Under the pieces are notes generated by a model, which saw nothing but the letters and a program-made list of their open reading frames with translations, searched no databases and was not told where the DNA came from. 64,000 nucleotides of DNA, taken from contig NZ_JAOTQN010000001.1 in NCBI RefSeq assembly GCF_025641885.1, positions 1-64,000 of the forward strand, read 5' to 3'. Of the stretch, positions 34,570 through 43,724 are shown piece after piece. The DNA is from Pyrobaculum sp. 3827-6 (GTDB lineage Archaea; Thermoproteota; Thermoprotei; Thermoproteales; Thermoproteaceae). The first letter of the stretch is position 1. Each line of letters begins with the position of its first letter. The position numbers and the translations under genes were made by a program.

Positions 34570-35898
34570 GTGGAGTTTTTGAGAAGGGAGTTTGGGGAGA
34601 GGTTTATCGAGGACGGGGTGACGGCGCGTCTGTATATACGCGACGCCTCTTTTATAGAGTTTTCCGAGTCCATTGCCGGGGTTGTCTTCCCCGTCGACGA
34701 GGAGGAGGTGGTTAAACTGGTCCGCTGGGCGGCGAGAAACAAGGTGCCTCTGTTCCCCCAGGGGAGCGCCACCAGCCTTTCTGGTAACGCCTCGGCCACT
34801 GCGAAGGGCGTTGTGGTGAGCTTCGAGAAGATGGATAGAGTTGAGATCGACCCGGTGGACGGCGTCGCGGTCGTGGGACCGGGGGTGAGGCTGGAGGAGC
34901 TGAACGTGGAGCTTGCTAGGCACGGCCTCTTCTTCCCGGTGGACCCCGGCTCGGTGAAGAGCGCGACGGTGGGCGGCGCCATAGCCAACGGGGCGGGGGG
35001 AATGAGGGGGGCCAAGTACGGCACCATGAAGGACTGGGTGCTGGGGCTGAGGGTGGTGACGGGCAGGGGGGACCTCCTGAGGATCGGTTGCAGGACGTAT
35101 AAGTGCCGCAACGGCTACGACTTGGTGAGGCTTTTCGTGGGTAGCGAGGGGACTCTCGGCCTCGTTACGGAGGCGACTCTCAAGCTGGCGCCGGTGCCGG
35201 AGTCCGCCGTGGCTGTGCTGGCCTACTACGACGACCTCGAGACTCTGGTGGAGGACGTGGTTAGGGTGAGGGCGGGGAGGCTGTGGCCGCTGTTCGCCGA
35301 GTTCCTCGACGCCCCGACCTCGGCCGTCGTGGGGCTGGAGAGTAGGAACGCCCTGTTCCTCGGGGTGGACGTCAACGGAGGCGCCGAGGAGAGGGCCTTG
35401 AGGAGGTTGGAGTCTCTGGTGAGGGGCGAGGTGGCGCAGAGGGCACTGGACTGGGGCAACGCCATGAAGCTACTGGAGCCGAGGAGGAGGCTCTTCTACG
35501 GCCAGATATCCACCGCCCAGAGAGACGGCGGGGTGCTTGTAATTGAGGACGTGGCCGTCCCCATTTCGAAGCTTCCCGAGGCTGTGCGCGGGTTGAAGAA
35601 GCTGGCAGAGAGGCACGGCCTGCCGCTACTGCTAGGCGGACACATAGGCGACGGCAACCTCCATCCGGCCACTTGGTACAGGAGGGAGGAGGGGCTCGGG
35701 AGAGTTGAGAAATTCCTTAGAGACATGGCGGAGCTTGTGGTGAAGCTAAACGGGACTGTGTCGGCGGAGCACGGAATTGGCGTCCTCAAGAAAGACCTTA
35801 TAAAAATGGAGCTGGGAGAGGATGCGCTTAACTACATGAGGGAGCTGAAGAGAGTTTTCGATCCCTACAACATACTCAACCCCGGGAAAATTTTGTAG
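34570..35898 (+). CDS. FAD-linked oxidase, GlcD/D-lactate dehydrogenase type
   Basis: 442 aa from GTG 34570. The N-terminal PCMH-type FAD-binding domain shows VVFPVDEEEVVKLVRWA, PLFPQGSATSLSGNA, VVGPGVRLEELN and FPVDPGSVKSATVGGAIANG (FAD pyrophosphate loop). GSEGTLGLVTEATLKL closes the domain. The C-terminal part has GGHIGDGNLHP, SAEHGIGVLKKD and FDPYNILNPGKI, the usual end of GlcD-type 2-hydroxyacid dehydrogenases. It oxidises a hydroxyacid such as D-lactate or glycolate; the exact substrate cannot be read from sequence. The 3' end overlaps the convergent membrane-protein gene by 23 bp. Confidence 0.9.
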   Translation: MEFLRREFGERFIEDGVTARLYIRDASFIEFSESIAGVVFPVDEEEVVKLVRWAARNKVPLFPQGSATSLSGNASATAKGVVVSFEKMDRVEIDPVDGVAVVGPGVRLEELNVELARHGLFFPVDPGSVKSATVGGAIANGAGGMRGAKYGTMKDWVLGLRVVTGRGDLLRIGCRTYKCRNGYDLVRLFVGSEGTLGLVTEATLKLAPVPESAVAVLAYYDDLETLVEDVVRVRAGRLWPLFAEFLDAPTSAVVGLESRNALFLGVDVNGGAEERALRRLESLVRGEVAQRALDWGNAMKLLEPRRRLFYGQISTAQRDGGVLVIEDVAVPISKLPEAVRGLKKLAERHGLPLLLGGHIGDGNLHPATWYRREEGLGRVEKFLRDMAELVVKLNGTVSAEHGIGVLKKDLIKMELGEDALNYMRELKRVFDPYNILNPGKIL

Positions 35899-36355
35899 CG
35901 TACACCACAAGGGAGAGGCCTAGGAGGAAGAGGGCGAGGGCCACTGGGTAGTCGAGGCGGGGGGCGAGGTCTTTCAACAGGATCAGGGCGGCGGCGGGCG
36001 CCGCCGCTGAGGCTAGATAGAGGCCGTGGGTCCCCTCGGCGCTTGACGCGACGAGCAACAGCACCGTGGCTACGCCGAGCGCCGTGTCTGGGGGCGGCAA
36101 CTCGGGTAGGGGCAGGGCCAGGCGCAGAGTCGGCGACGAAAGCGCCGCCTCCGCCAGATAGAGGGTCAGCGTGCTGAACGCCGATGTGTAGGGGTAGCGC
36201 GTAGAGACGGCGAGGTTCGCCACTAACAGCAACGCGGCGAAGGCCCCCTGCCCCAGGGCCCCGTCCACGGACCTGGGGTATATCGAGAGTATGGGGTGGG
36301 CGCTGAACATCATGTACTGGAGGACTCCCGACAGAGCCCCGATGATGGGCCTCAT
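35876..36355 (-). CDS. Integral membrane protein of the DUF58 locus
   Basis: 159 aa from ATG 36355, overlapping the DUF58 gene by four bases (ATGA). Four or five hydrophobic segments are visible (for example FAALLLVANLAVS, LGVATVLLLVASS, YPVALALFLLGLSLVVYA). It probably works with the DUF58/MoxR/transglutaminase products encoded alongside. No domain was recognised. Confidence 0.7.
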   Translation of the reverse strand: MRPIIGALSGVLQYMMFSAHPILSIYPRSVDGALGQGAFAALLLVANLAVSTRYPYTSAFSTLTLYLAEAALSSPTLRLALPLPELPPPDTALGVATVLLLVASSAEGTHGLYLASAAAPAAALILLKDLAPRLDYPVALALFLLGLSLVVYATKFSRG

Positions 36356-37296
36356 AGCGCCCTCCTGAGGGCCTCGGCGCCTCTCAGGACTACTGCGCCG
36401 GAGCCTCTAAGCCTCTTGTAGAGGGCGAGCCTCCTCAGGGCGACCAAGGCGTTGGCCCCCGCGACGTCGACGTAGTACATAGGCCTGCAATTCATGACGA
36501 TGCATACGTCGGACAGCGAGCCGACGTATACAGTCACGTCGCCGCACGGCGGGTTTCCTTCACAGGCGGGCGTGAAGTCGCCGGGCAACGAGGTGGCCGG
36601 GCCGTGTCCCAAGACGTAGTAAGTCACCTCAAAACCCTTCTCTGAGAGTATCTCGGCGGCTCTGGCCGCCTCGGCCGCGACTAGGGAGCGGAGGCGCCTC
36701 GCGTCTACCACCACCACCGCGTTTCTCAGCTCGGGGCCTGTGCGCACATTTACATAGAGCTCCCCGGTTTTCGCAGAGGCCTTCCAGTTGATAAGCTTCA
36801 TCGGGTCCCCCGGCTGGTACTGCCTCACCTCCACAAACTCCTCGACGCCGCGTCCCCGCTGTGCGGGGTTCGCGGCGGGGCGCCGCTCCTCGACATACGC
36901 CACGATCCTCCTCCTTGTGAATACGGCGTTGTAGGACACGACCACCAGGGGGAGGGGTTGAGACCTCTCCGTCAGGGGGTACCTCAGCCTCACCACCCTC
37001 TTGAAGGGGGGTTTGAAAACTCTCCACCGAGGCGCCTCCACGGGGGCGTCGATTGGCGCCGCGTCGTATATGTAGAGGACCCCGGGGCGCCTGTCCGCCT
37101 CCACCACCACCTCCACCTCGCTGCCGACCCGCCTCCTCGACGCAGACACCTTCGGGGGGTCAAGCGCCGCGTTTACGCCGTAGGCGAATAGCGGGATGAG
37201 GGAGAGGAGGGCCAGGTCTGTATTAGCCAGCGCGAGGCCCGCCGTTATCAACACCGCGGCCGCCGCCAGCAGATTCCTAGCCACGCCTCTCAACAC
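36352..37296 (-). CDS. DUF58-family protein
   Basis: 314 aa from ATG 37296. Two N-terminal hydrophobic helices (about 9-43) precede a beta-sandwich segment. The DUF58 signature VEEFVEVRQYQPGDPMKLIN followed by WKASAKTGELYVN lies near 150-182. A VWA-like core follows (AVVVVDARR). DUF58 proteins are regularly encoded with MoxR ATPases and transglutaminases, in which the ATPase is thought to act as a chaperone for the VWA-like partner. Here the MoxR gene is divergent, 26 bp away. Confidence 0.85.
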   Translation of the reverse strand: MLRGVARNLLAAAAVLITAGLALANTDLALLSLIPLFAYGVNAALDPPKVSASRRRVGSEVEVVVEADRRPGVLYIYDAAPIDAPVEAPRWRVFKPPFKRVVRLRYPLTERSQPLPLVVVSYNAVFTRRRIVAYVEERRPAANPAQRGRGVEEFVEVRQYQPGDPMKLINWKASAKTGELYVNVRTGPELRNAVVVVDARRLRSLVAAEAARAAEILSEKGFEVTYYVLGHGPATSLPGDFTPACEGNPPCGDVTVYVGSLSDVCIVMNCRPMYYVDVAGANALVALRRLALYKRLRGSGAVVLRGAEALRRAL

Positions 37297-37322
37297 CTTT
37301 ATAGATATAACACTTCTCGGCC

Positions 37323-38231
37323 GTGAGGAGGGTGGTGGAGGTGCTGTCTAGCTTCTACGTGGCGCCGAGGCAGACGCTGGAGCTCATCCTCGCCGCGGTG
37401 ATCGCCAGGGGGCACATACTCTTCAACGACCCCCCGGGGCTGGGGAAGACCACCCTGGCTAAGCTGGTGGCGAGGGCTCTCGGCCTCGCCTTCAAGAGGA
37501 TACAGTTCACGCCAGACATGTTGCCCAGCGACGTCATCGGCGTGAACGTGTGGAGGCCCCACGAGGGGAGGTTCGAGTTTGTGAGGGGGCCCGTATTCAC
37601 CAACGTCCTCCTCGCCGACGAGATAAACAGGGCGCCTCCGAAGACCCAGGCGGCCCTCCTAGAGGCCATGGAAGAGAGGCAGGTGACGGTGGACGGCGTG
37701 ACCTACAGGCTGGAGGAGCCCTTTATCGTCCTGGCCACCCAGAACCCGGTGGAGTTCCGCGGCGTCTACCCATTGCCAGAGGCCCAGCTCGACAGGTTCC
37801 TAATACAGCTCTCGGTGGGCTACCCCGGTCCGGCCGAGGAGGCGGAGATTTTAAAACGCCGCCTCTCATGGCGCGGCGACGACCCCTCTGTGTATGTAAA
37901 GCCGGTGACCACCAGGGAGGAGGTTATGCAGTGGGCGCAGTACGCCGAGGCTGTGTACGTCGACGAGGCGGTGGTTCAGTACATTGTGAAAATTTCGCAG
38001 AGCCTCAGAGCCCACCCCCTCAACACCTACGGCCCCAGCCCCCGGGGCTCCATAGCTTTGATGAAGATGGCGAGGGCCCTGGCCCTCCTCGACGGGAGAA
38101 ACTACGTCACGCCCGACGACGTCAAGAAGGCGGCGGCGGCCGCGCTGATCCACAGAATAGCGCCGAAGGAGGGGGACCCCAGAGACCTCGTGAGAGAGGT
38201 TCTGGACAAGACCCCGATACCCTACAAGTAG
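37323..38231 (+). CDS. MoxR-family AAA+ ATPase
   Basis: 302 aa from GTG 37323. Walker A DPPGLGKT (36-43), FTPDMLPSDVIGVNVW, Walker B NVLLADEINRAPPKTQ (~97-112), sensor 1 LATQNPVEFRGVYPLPEAQLD and the lid motif YGPSPRGSIALM identify the MoxR family. MoxR proteins are chaperone-like ATPases acting on VWA-domain partners, here probably the DUF58 protein encoded divergently. The 3' end abuts the convergent membrane-protein gene with no gap (38231/38232). Confidence 0.92.
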   Translation: MRRVVEVLSSFYVAPRQTLELILAAVIARGHILFNDPPGLGKTTLAKLVARALGLAFKRIQFTPDMLPSDVIGVNVWRPHEGRFEFVRGPVFTNVLLADEINRAPPKTQAALLEAMEERQVTVDGVTYRLEEPFIVLATQNPVEFRGVYPLPEAQLDRFLIQLSVGYPGPAEEAEILKRRLSWRGDDPSVYVKPVTTREEVMQWAQYAEAVYVDEAVVQYIVKISQSLRAHPLNTYGPSPRGSIALMKMARALALLDGRNYVTPDDVKKAAAAALIHRIAPKEGDPRDLVREVLDKTPIPYK

Positions 38232-39146
38232 CTACAGGTACCTCTCCAGGAGAGCCATCACCTTCTTGAGGTGTTGCGCACGCCTGCGCCTATTCAGCCG
38301 GCGCAGGAGCTTAACCACCAGCGGAGGCGCGAAGGGGGAGGAGGTCACGTCTCTATAGTCGAGAGCGGCTCTGACCACCTCCAGCGCCTTCCCCTCGTCA
38401 ACGCCGCCGCGCGCCATGTGGTACGCCACGTAGGTAGCCAGGAGAGCCACGTCGCCGGTCTCGATAAACCTCTTCTCTAGCCTCTTCACCTCAGCCACGT
38501 CGAGGTCGTCGTAGAGCTGGACTGGGCGCGGCCTCACGGCGTCGCCGCCCAGCAGGAGGATGGCCGCCACCGAGCCGACGGCAACCGAGTAGAACAGCCA
38601 CGTCGCCCCCGTCAGAGAAGCCACTTGGTACAACACGGATAGGAGGCCCCCGAGGACGCCGAAGGCCGCTGTGTGCCGGGCGAAGAACCTCCCTACTCTC
38701 CGCAGGCGGCCGCCCAGCAACCCAAGGGCAGAGGCGGCGGCGCCGCCGGCCCCTACGCCCCAGACCACGGAGGAGAGCCAGTGGAGGTGGGTGAGTTGCA
38801 GAAACGAGCCCAGCCCCCAGGAAGACACGGCTATGGAGACCGGGGCCAGGGGCTTCTTGAGCCGGCGGGTGAAGAACCTCGCCGAGTTGAGAAAAAAGCC
38901 GAAGGCAACCACCACGAGGTACTCCCTGTGCCTAGGAGTCAGCGCAGGCAGGGGGATGAGGTACACCGCCGCCGCGACCCCCAGAAAGGCGGCTAGGTAG
39001 CCCCAGACGTGCCGCCCCCGCCTGTGCAACAGCTGGCCCACGCCGAACGCAGTGAAGAAGGCCCCCAGGGGCTGGGAGACCAGCCTCAGCACAGGCTCCA
39101 TATAGCCCAGGAGTAGGAGGAGAAGACCCAGCGCTATGTAGGTCAT
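38232..39146 (-). CDS. Polytopic membrane protein of the MoxR/transglutaminase locus
   Basis: 304 aa from ATG 39146. About seven or eight hydrophobic helices fill residues 1-200 (LGLLLLLLGYM, YLAAFLGVAAAVYLIPL, FAVLGGLLSVLYQVA-type segments). A soluble tail follows (residues ~210-304), helical and Arg-rich (VKLLRRLNRRRRAQHLKKVM). It overlaps the transglutaminase gene by four bases. Likely a membrane partner of that enzyme; the family is not known to me. Confidence 0.7.
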   Translation of the reverse strand: MTYIALGLLLLLLGYMEPVLRLVSQPLGAFFTAFGVGQLLHRRGRHVWGYLAAFLGVAAAVYLIPLPALTPRHREYLVVVAFGFFLNSARFFTRRLKKPLAPVSIAVSSWGLGSFLQLTHLHWLSSVVWGVGAGGAAASALGLLGGRLRRVGRFFARHTAAFGVLGGLLSVLYQVASLTGATWLFYSVAVGSVAAILLLGGDAVRPRPVQLYDDLDVAEVKRLEKRFIETGDVALLATYVAYHMARGGVDEGKALEVVRAALDYRDVTSSPFAPPLVVKLLRRLNRRRRAQHLKKVMALLERYL

Positions 39147-40627
39147 AACGCCCTCCTCAGCCTCTCCACGTCACCCCTCCCCGCGGAGGGGCCAAACCTA
39201 ATCCTCTCGAAGAGGAGGGCAAACTCCCCGTACTCCGGCCTAATGGCGGCGAGTTCCCTCGGCGTCACCGTAGGCGGCAGACCCAGCCTCCTCAACACCC
39301 TAAGATAGATAGCCCCCGCCAGCCTCTTGTAGTCCAGCACTCTCACCAGGTAGATCACGGGGCCCGCCCTCACCAGGTAGAGGCCAGGCTTGTCGAACAC
39401 CAGCCTCACCGGGGGCCTGCCCACACGCCTCTTGTTTACATATACCGAGAACCCCGGCGGCCCCCTCACCACGAACTCCTCGCCGAGGCCCAGGGTTACG
39501 TACCTACGAGAGGCAAACACGGCCAGCGACGCCGCGGCGGCGGCAGAGACAGCCGCTATAAAAAGCCAGGTGGGCAAAGCCGGAGAGGGGGGCGTGGGGA
39601 GGTCGGGGGTCCGCGGGGGGCTGGGTTGCGGAGGCAGAGCGGTGAGGGGGATCGGGGGCGCGACGGGGATCTGCACCCCTCCGCCAGGGGTCGCCTCGAC
39701 GCCCACCCAGCCCACCCCCTCCACGTAGTACTCCGCCCAGGCGTGGGGGCTGAAGGCCTTGAGTGACCACTCCTGGGGGACGGGGCCGTCGGATAGGTAG
39801 CCGACCACGAGGCGGGCGGGGACGCCGGCGGCTCGGGCCAGCAACACGAAGACCGAGGCGAAGTGTATACAGACCCCCCGCCTCCCCTCGGTGAGGAACC
39901 ACAGCACGGGGTCGGCCCCGGGTGGGATCTCCGGCCACAAGGCGTCCATTGTGCCGTCGTATTTAAAGCCGGTGGTGAGGTACTCCTTAATCCGCGCCGC
40001 CGCGCAGGCGGCGTCGCGGCACCCGGCGGTCACGTTGGCAACTATCCTCTCAAGGACGGGCCTCAGCCCCGGCGGCACCTGCAGGTAGCGCCCGTCCGGC
40101 CTCTCCACGGCCGTGCCTCTGCCTATGTACGACGCCACGTATCTAGGCGAGCCCCCGGCCAGCGAGACGTAGAGGCCCTCTATGTCTGCAGAAAGCCTAG
40201 CCCCCGGCGCCACCTCCCTAAAAGAGCCGATGGCCAAGCCGTCTACTGGGGGAGACGCCACCGGGACGCAACTCCCCATGAGCGGCCCGGAGAGGTTCAG
40301 CTCGCCGCCGAGCCTAAGCGGCCCGGCCCCCACGGTCACCACCCCGTCGCCGAAGGCGCGGCCGCCCTGCCCCGACCAGCTCCACAAACCCCCCGCGTAT
40401 GTGTCGAAGACGTAGCACTTGAGGTACATCTCGCCCCCCGCCCCCCTCGCCTCTATGTATGCCTTGAAGTACAGCCCGCCCGACACGCTGACGACCGGGG
40501 GCTGCGGCGCCGCGAAGCCGCCCTGGCCAAACGGGGGGGCCCGGCCAGGCGCGTAGACGGGGTGTATCAGGGACGCCAGCCCCACCGCGGCGAGGAGGAC
40601 CCCAACTACGGCGAGTACCCACCTCAC
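39143..40627 (-). CDS. Membrane-anchored extracellular transglutaminase-like protein
   Basis: 494 aa from ATG 40627. An N-terminal hydrophobic helix (3-23) serves as signal or anchor. The transglutaminase-like core has GVCIHFASVFVLLARAAGVP (Cys ~250), SPHAWAEYYV (His ~294) and GWVGVEATPGG. The third catalytic position is Glu rather than the usual Asp. A Pro-rich linker and a second helix (~350-370) follow, then a small C-terminal domain of about 120 residues. Such proteins are thought to act as peptidases or isopeptidases outside the cell. It is coupled to a membrane-protein gene (downstream) and an HTH regulator (upstream) by ATGA overlaps. Confidence 0.85.
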   Translation of the reverse strand: MRWVLAVVGVLLAAVGLASLIHPVYAPGRAPPFGQGGFAAPQPPVVSVSGGLYFKAYIEARGAGGEMYLKCYVFDTYAGGLWSWSGQGGRAFGDGVVTVGAGPLRLGGELNLSGPLMGSCVPVASPPVDGLAIGSFREVAPGARLSADIEGLYVSLAGGSPRYVASYIGRGTAVERPDGRYLQVPPGLRPVLERIVANVTAGCRDAACAAARIKEYLTTGFKYDGTMDALWPEIPPGADPVLWFLTEGRRGVCIHFASVFVLLARAAGVPARLVVGYLSDGPVPQEWSLKAFSPHAWAEYYVEGVGWVGVEATPGGGVQIPVAPPIPLTALPPQPSPPRTPDLPTPPSPALPTWLFIAAVSAAAAASLAVFASRRYVTLGLGEEFVVRGPPGFSVYVNKRRVGRPPVRLVFDKPGLYLVRAGPVIYLVRVLDYKRLAGAIYLRVLRRLGLPPTVTPRELAAIRPEYGEFALLFERIRFGPSAGRGDVERLRRAL

Positions 40628-40986
40628 GATTTGCCTATCATCTTTCTCAAAAGCTCGGCGATGTGGGGAGCCTTCCTCTCCAGAACCCCAAGGGCCTCGC
40701 CGACGGTCATATCCGGCTTCACCCCAAAAGCCGAGAGGGTGAGGAGGAAGTCCTCAAGGACGTCGGAAACCCTCACGTTGCCCATCCAGTCCGTGGCCTT
40801 CAGCGCCACGTAGCGCCTCTTACCTATCTTAACAGTCTCGACGACGCCGTCCCGCTCCAGAGAAAAGACGTACCACTGCACAGCGCCGTACGAAAGCCCC
40901 AGCTCCTTCGCCAGCCTGTATATGGGCACAGGGCCCTCGCGGCGCAGAATATCCAAAATAGCCTCCTTGGGGTCCCTACTCCCCAC
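40624..40986 (-). CDS. Winged-helix transcriptional regulator
   Basis: 120 aa from ATG 40986. Residues 6-65 are a clear winged helix: KEAILDILRREGPVPIYRLA, KELGLSYGAVQWYVFSLERD and GVVETVKIGKRRYVAL. The C-terminal helices may bind a ligand or dimerise. It overlaps the transglutaminase gene by four bases and probably controls that operon. Confidence 0.8.
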   Translation of the reverse strand: MGSRDPKEAILDILRREGPVPIYRLAKELGLSYGAVQWYVFSLERDGVVETVKIGKRRYVALKATDWMGNVRVSDVLEDFLLTLSAFGVKPDMTVGEALGVLERKAPHIAELLRKMIGKS

Positions 40987-41050
40987 AGTGTGTGTAGAAG
41001 CCCCATTTATTAACCTAACGCCACAATTACAACAAAGCCGGCGACGCAGG

Positions 41051-42229
41051 CTACGCCCTAAACACGATCCTCCCCCCCTCCTCCACCACCCTTAGCTCGT
41101 GGATGGGCCACCCAAGCGCCGACTTCACCACGACGGCGCGGTCGGGGAAGTACCTCCACACAGTGTTGAACAGGTTGAGCAACTCCGGCGTCGGCTCCAC
41201 GCCCCTAAAGGTGGCCAGCACAGCCACCCCCGGCAAAGCGCTTTGGATAAAATCGAGGACGTAGGCCACCCTCTCAGGGCCGTACATCGCCAGCACCTCC
41301 TCCAAGCCGTACAGCGAAACCACAGACGCCCCGGCCACCTTCTCCACCGCCTCCTCCAAGACGTAGTCCTCCGCCAGCGCCGACGCGGGCACCACCACCT
41401 CCTCCACGTCGCAACCCATCTGCCTCGCCACCAGGCCGACGAAACGCGACGTAGACAAGACGCCCACCCTCACGTTATCCACATAGTCGCAGAGGTACCC
41501 CGCGCTGATCCTGAGACACCTGGGGTGCTCGCAGATAAACGCGGCCACCCTGCTATTGTTCAACAACCCCGGCCGCCTAACCCCAGGCATGAGCTCGGCC
41601 AGAGACTTCGCCACATCCTCCGCAAACGCCACCCTCCTCCCAGACGCCACAGCCACAGACCTATCCCCAAGCTCGCTCTGAGACCACCTCCTAATTATAC
41701 GCACACCCCTCCTGGAAATCGTGAAGTAGAACTCAGCCCCCGGCGCCGGCCCCAGCCTAGTCTTGACAACCCTAATCCGCCTGTAGCGGGCCCCCCGGTG
41801 GAAGAACTGAGCCACCTCCAGCAGTGCGTCGGCCATGTAGGCGAAGTGGGAACCCCCGATGCCCTCCTCGCCGATGGCTATAACCGGGCCGCTGAAGAGG
41901 CGGTACATGGAAGACGCCGCCTCTCTGCTCTGCGGAAGCGCGTTGATGCCGTCGAGAATCACCACGTCGGGAGACACCTTGACGTACTGCTCCACCACGC
42001 CGTTCAGCAGAAGGTCGGCGTCTGAAATCGAGACGTAGTCCAGCACCACGAACTTAGAGGGGTCGAGGCCGAGCCCCTCTATCTTCCCCCGTACCTTATC
42101 CCCCGTCTCGTAGAAACCCACGTACAAAACCCGACCACCCATCTGAGCCGCGGCGTAGAGAGCCAGAGAGGTCTTCCCAGAGCCAGGCGGGCCGTAGACA
42201 AGGGTAAACCCCTGGAAGAAATCTTTCAT
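41051..42229 (-). CDS. KaiC/RadA-like P-loop ATPase
   Basis: 392 aa from ATG 42229, which overlaps the preceding stop (ATGA); the frame extends to 42262 but that part lies inside the neighbour. Walker A is YGPPGSGKT (12-20), then VLYVGFYETGDKVRGKI, and Walker B is VVILDGINALP near 105. C-terminal half: a second alpha/beta region with four cysteines, of unknown role (CEHPRCLRISAGYLC). Single-domain KaiC-like ATPases in archaea are often regulators or parts of surface-structure machines. A related gene is encoded divergently at 42717, so the two may work together. Confidence 0.75.
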   Translation of the reverse strand: MKDFFQGFTLVYGPPGSGKTSLALYAAAQMGGRVLYVGFYETGDKVRGKIEGLGLDPSKFVVLDYVSISDADLLLNGVVEQYVKVSPDVVILDGINALPQSREAASSMYRLFSGPVIAIGEEGIGGSHFAYMADALLEVAQFFHRGARYRRIRVVKTRLGPAPGAEFYFTISRRGVRIIRRWSQSELGDRSVAVASGRRVAFAEDVAKSLAELMPGVRRPGLLNNSRVAAFICEHPRCLRISAGYLCDYVDNVRVGVLSTSRFVGLVARQMGCDVEEVVVPASALAEDYVLEEAVEKVAGASVVSLYGLEEVLAMYGPERVAYVLDFIQSALPGVAVLATFRGVEPTPELLNLFNTVWRYFPDRAVVVKSALGWPIHELRVVEEGGRIVFRA

Positions 42230-42528
42230 ACCCCGCCGAGCCTCTGGACAAACCGCCGCCACCCCTCCTCACTCCAAAGCGCCTCAGCCGCCACACTCGC
42301 GTCGACCCTATACCTCCTCACAAACTCTACAAAAAGCATTGAGATAAGCTCGGCGTTGTGCCGCCCCATAGCCGCCTCCACATACCGCAGAAAAAGCCAC
42401 GGCTTCTCAAAAACCTCCCCAGGGTTTCCACCTCTCCGCCTGACCTTAAACTCCACCACCGCCCTCAGCGGCACCCCCAGCGACATGTAGAACTCCCGAA
42501 ACAGTTGATACGCGTCCACGGGCTTCAA
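42226..42528 (-). CDS. Small unknown protein cotranscribed with a KaiC-like ATPase
   Basis: 100 aa from ATG 42528. Entirely helical (AYQLFREFYMSLGVPLRAVV, FLRYVEAAMGRHNAELISML, ALWSEEGWRRFVQRLG). The stop overlaps the ATPase start by four bases, so it is probably its partner. No family was recognised. Confidence 0.65.
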   Translation of the reverse strand: MKPVDAYQLFREFYMSLGVPLRAVVEFKVRRRGGNPGEVFEKPWLFLRYVEAAMGRHNAELISMLFVEFVRRYRVDASVAAEALWSEEGWRRFVQRLGGV

Positions 42529-42609
42529 CTACCACCACCTTAAATACCTTACTATACACACGGCGGACCCCACCAGAAGAAGCATTTAAACCACGCCGCA
42601 GATACATAC

Positions 42610-42662
42610 AGTGATGTAGCCAGGCGCTGCCGACAAGTGAAGACAGCTCGAGAGGGCTGACC
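42610..42662 (+). ncRNA. Candidate box C/D sRNA
   Basis: A TATA-like ATTTAAACC (42585-42593) is about 24 nt before AGTGATGT (42610-42617, C-box-like). Then 9 nt, CTGC (42627-42630, imperfect D'), GTGAAGA (42637-42643, C'-like), 13 nt, and CTGA (42657-42660, D). Promoter distance and box order fit an archaeal C/D guide RNA, but two boxes deviate from consensus. Confidence 0.35.
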
Positions 42663-42716
42663 CCTACGTTACACCCCACGACCCACACCAAAGAATATAT
42701 AAGATGGAGGAAAAAG

Positions 42717-43724
42717 GTGGGCGTGTCCGAGATACTAGACGTCGCCGTACGCGGCATGACCCTCATATACGGGCCGCCAGGCTCGGGAAAAACATCACTA
42801 GCCCTACGCGTGGCGGGAAGTATGGCCAACAAAACCCTCTGGATATCCACAGCAGAAGGCCCCGACCTCCTCAAAGAAGCCGCCAAGAGGCTGGCGGTAG
42901 ACCCCTCCAAATTCGACTTCCTAGACTTCCCCCGCGCCTTCCAAAAAGACATAGCCCGCTACATCCTAGACCACGCATCCAGCTACGACGCGGTGGTAAT
43001 AGACTCGGTGGAGGGCGTCGCCGGCCGGCAGAACATAGACGTCGTCACCCACTCAGTCCTGTACCAAGTAGCGAAGGAGAAGCCAGTCATCCTAGTCGCA
43101 GAGGAGGAGACGCCGAGGATAGCCTACGTGGCAGACCACGTAATACACGTGTGGTACAGGATAAACAGCCTAGGCCACATAATAAGATACATACAGCTAG
43201 AAAAATCAAGAACACGCCCACCAAGCCCCCGCTACCTCTTCGACATAATCGAAGGCGCAGGCATAATGTACATATACCCCACCCCCACAAGAGGAAAAGG
43301 CGAAGTAGTCGAAGACGAAAAACTAGGCATCACAGCACCACGCCGAAGCACAATATGCATACACTCAGAAAAAGTAAAAAATGTGACAAGTCTTCTTTCC
43401 AAAATAAAAGATAGGTCAATATTCCTACAAGTAAGCTACTGGACATCATTCCATGGACTAGAAATAAAGGAGGAACAGATACACGTTGTTAAGATATTTC
43501 ACGATATATACAAATTCATTTACGACCTAGCCACTAACGGCCCGAAAGCAAGTTATTTAGTAGTGGGAGGTCTGCTAAACATGCCAGAAGAAGACCGCAG
43601 GGAATATCTTATCCCCCTTGGGATAGCATTGAATTTTGTAGACTTCTTACTGCTTGTAGATGTGGGATCAAAAGAAGAGACAGATCGTCTTAAAAAATAC
43701 TGTGATGATATTATTGAGGTCTAG
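42717..43724 (+). CDS. KaiC/RadA-like P-loop ATPase, paralogue of the divergent gene
   Basis: 335 aa from GTG 42717, with a TATA box ATATATAAG centred about 24 nt upstream. Walker A is YGPPGSGKT (18-26), then TLWISTAEGPDLLKEA and Walker B AVVIDSVEGVAG (~93-104). N-terminal half: alignable by eye with the ATPase at 41051-42229 (same RGMTLIYGPPGSGKTSLAL-type start and DPSKF-LDF phrase). The last third is markedly more AT-rich (from ~43370), suggesting a spliced-on or faster-drifting domain. It converges on a small gene, the two stops overlapping in CTAG. Confidence 0.75.
   Translation: MGVSEILDVAVRGMTLIYGPPGSGKTSLALRVAGSMANKTLWISTAEGPDLLKEAAKRLAVDPSKFDFLDFPRAFQKDIARYILDHASSYDAVVIDSVEGVAGRQNIDVVTHSVLYQVAKEKPVILVAEEETPRIAYVADHVIHVWYRINSLGHIIRYIQLEKSRTRPPSPRYLFDIIEGAGIMYIYPTPTRGKGEVVEDEKLGITAPRRSTICIHSEKVKNVTSLLSKIKDRSIFLQVSYWTSFHGLEIKEEQIHVVKIFHDIYKFIYDLATNGPKASYLVVGGLLNMPEEDRREYLIPLGIALNFVDFLLLVDVGSKEETDRLKKYCDDIIEV

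Noticed and set aside
39863-40813. Plus-strand 316-codon frame
   Set aside because: Antisense to the transglutaminase-like gene, which has a catalytic Cys-His pair, membrane helices and coupled neighbours.
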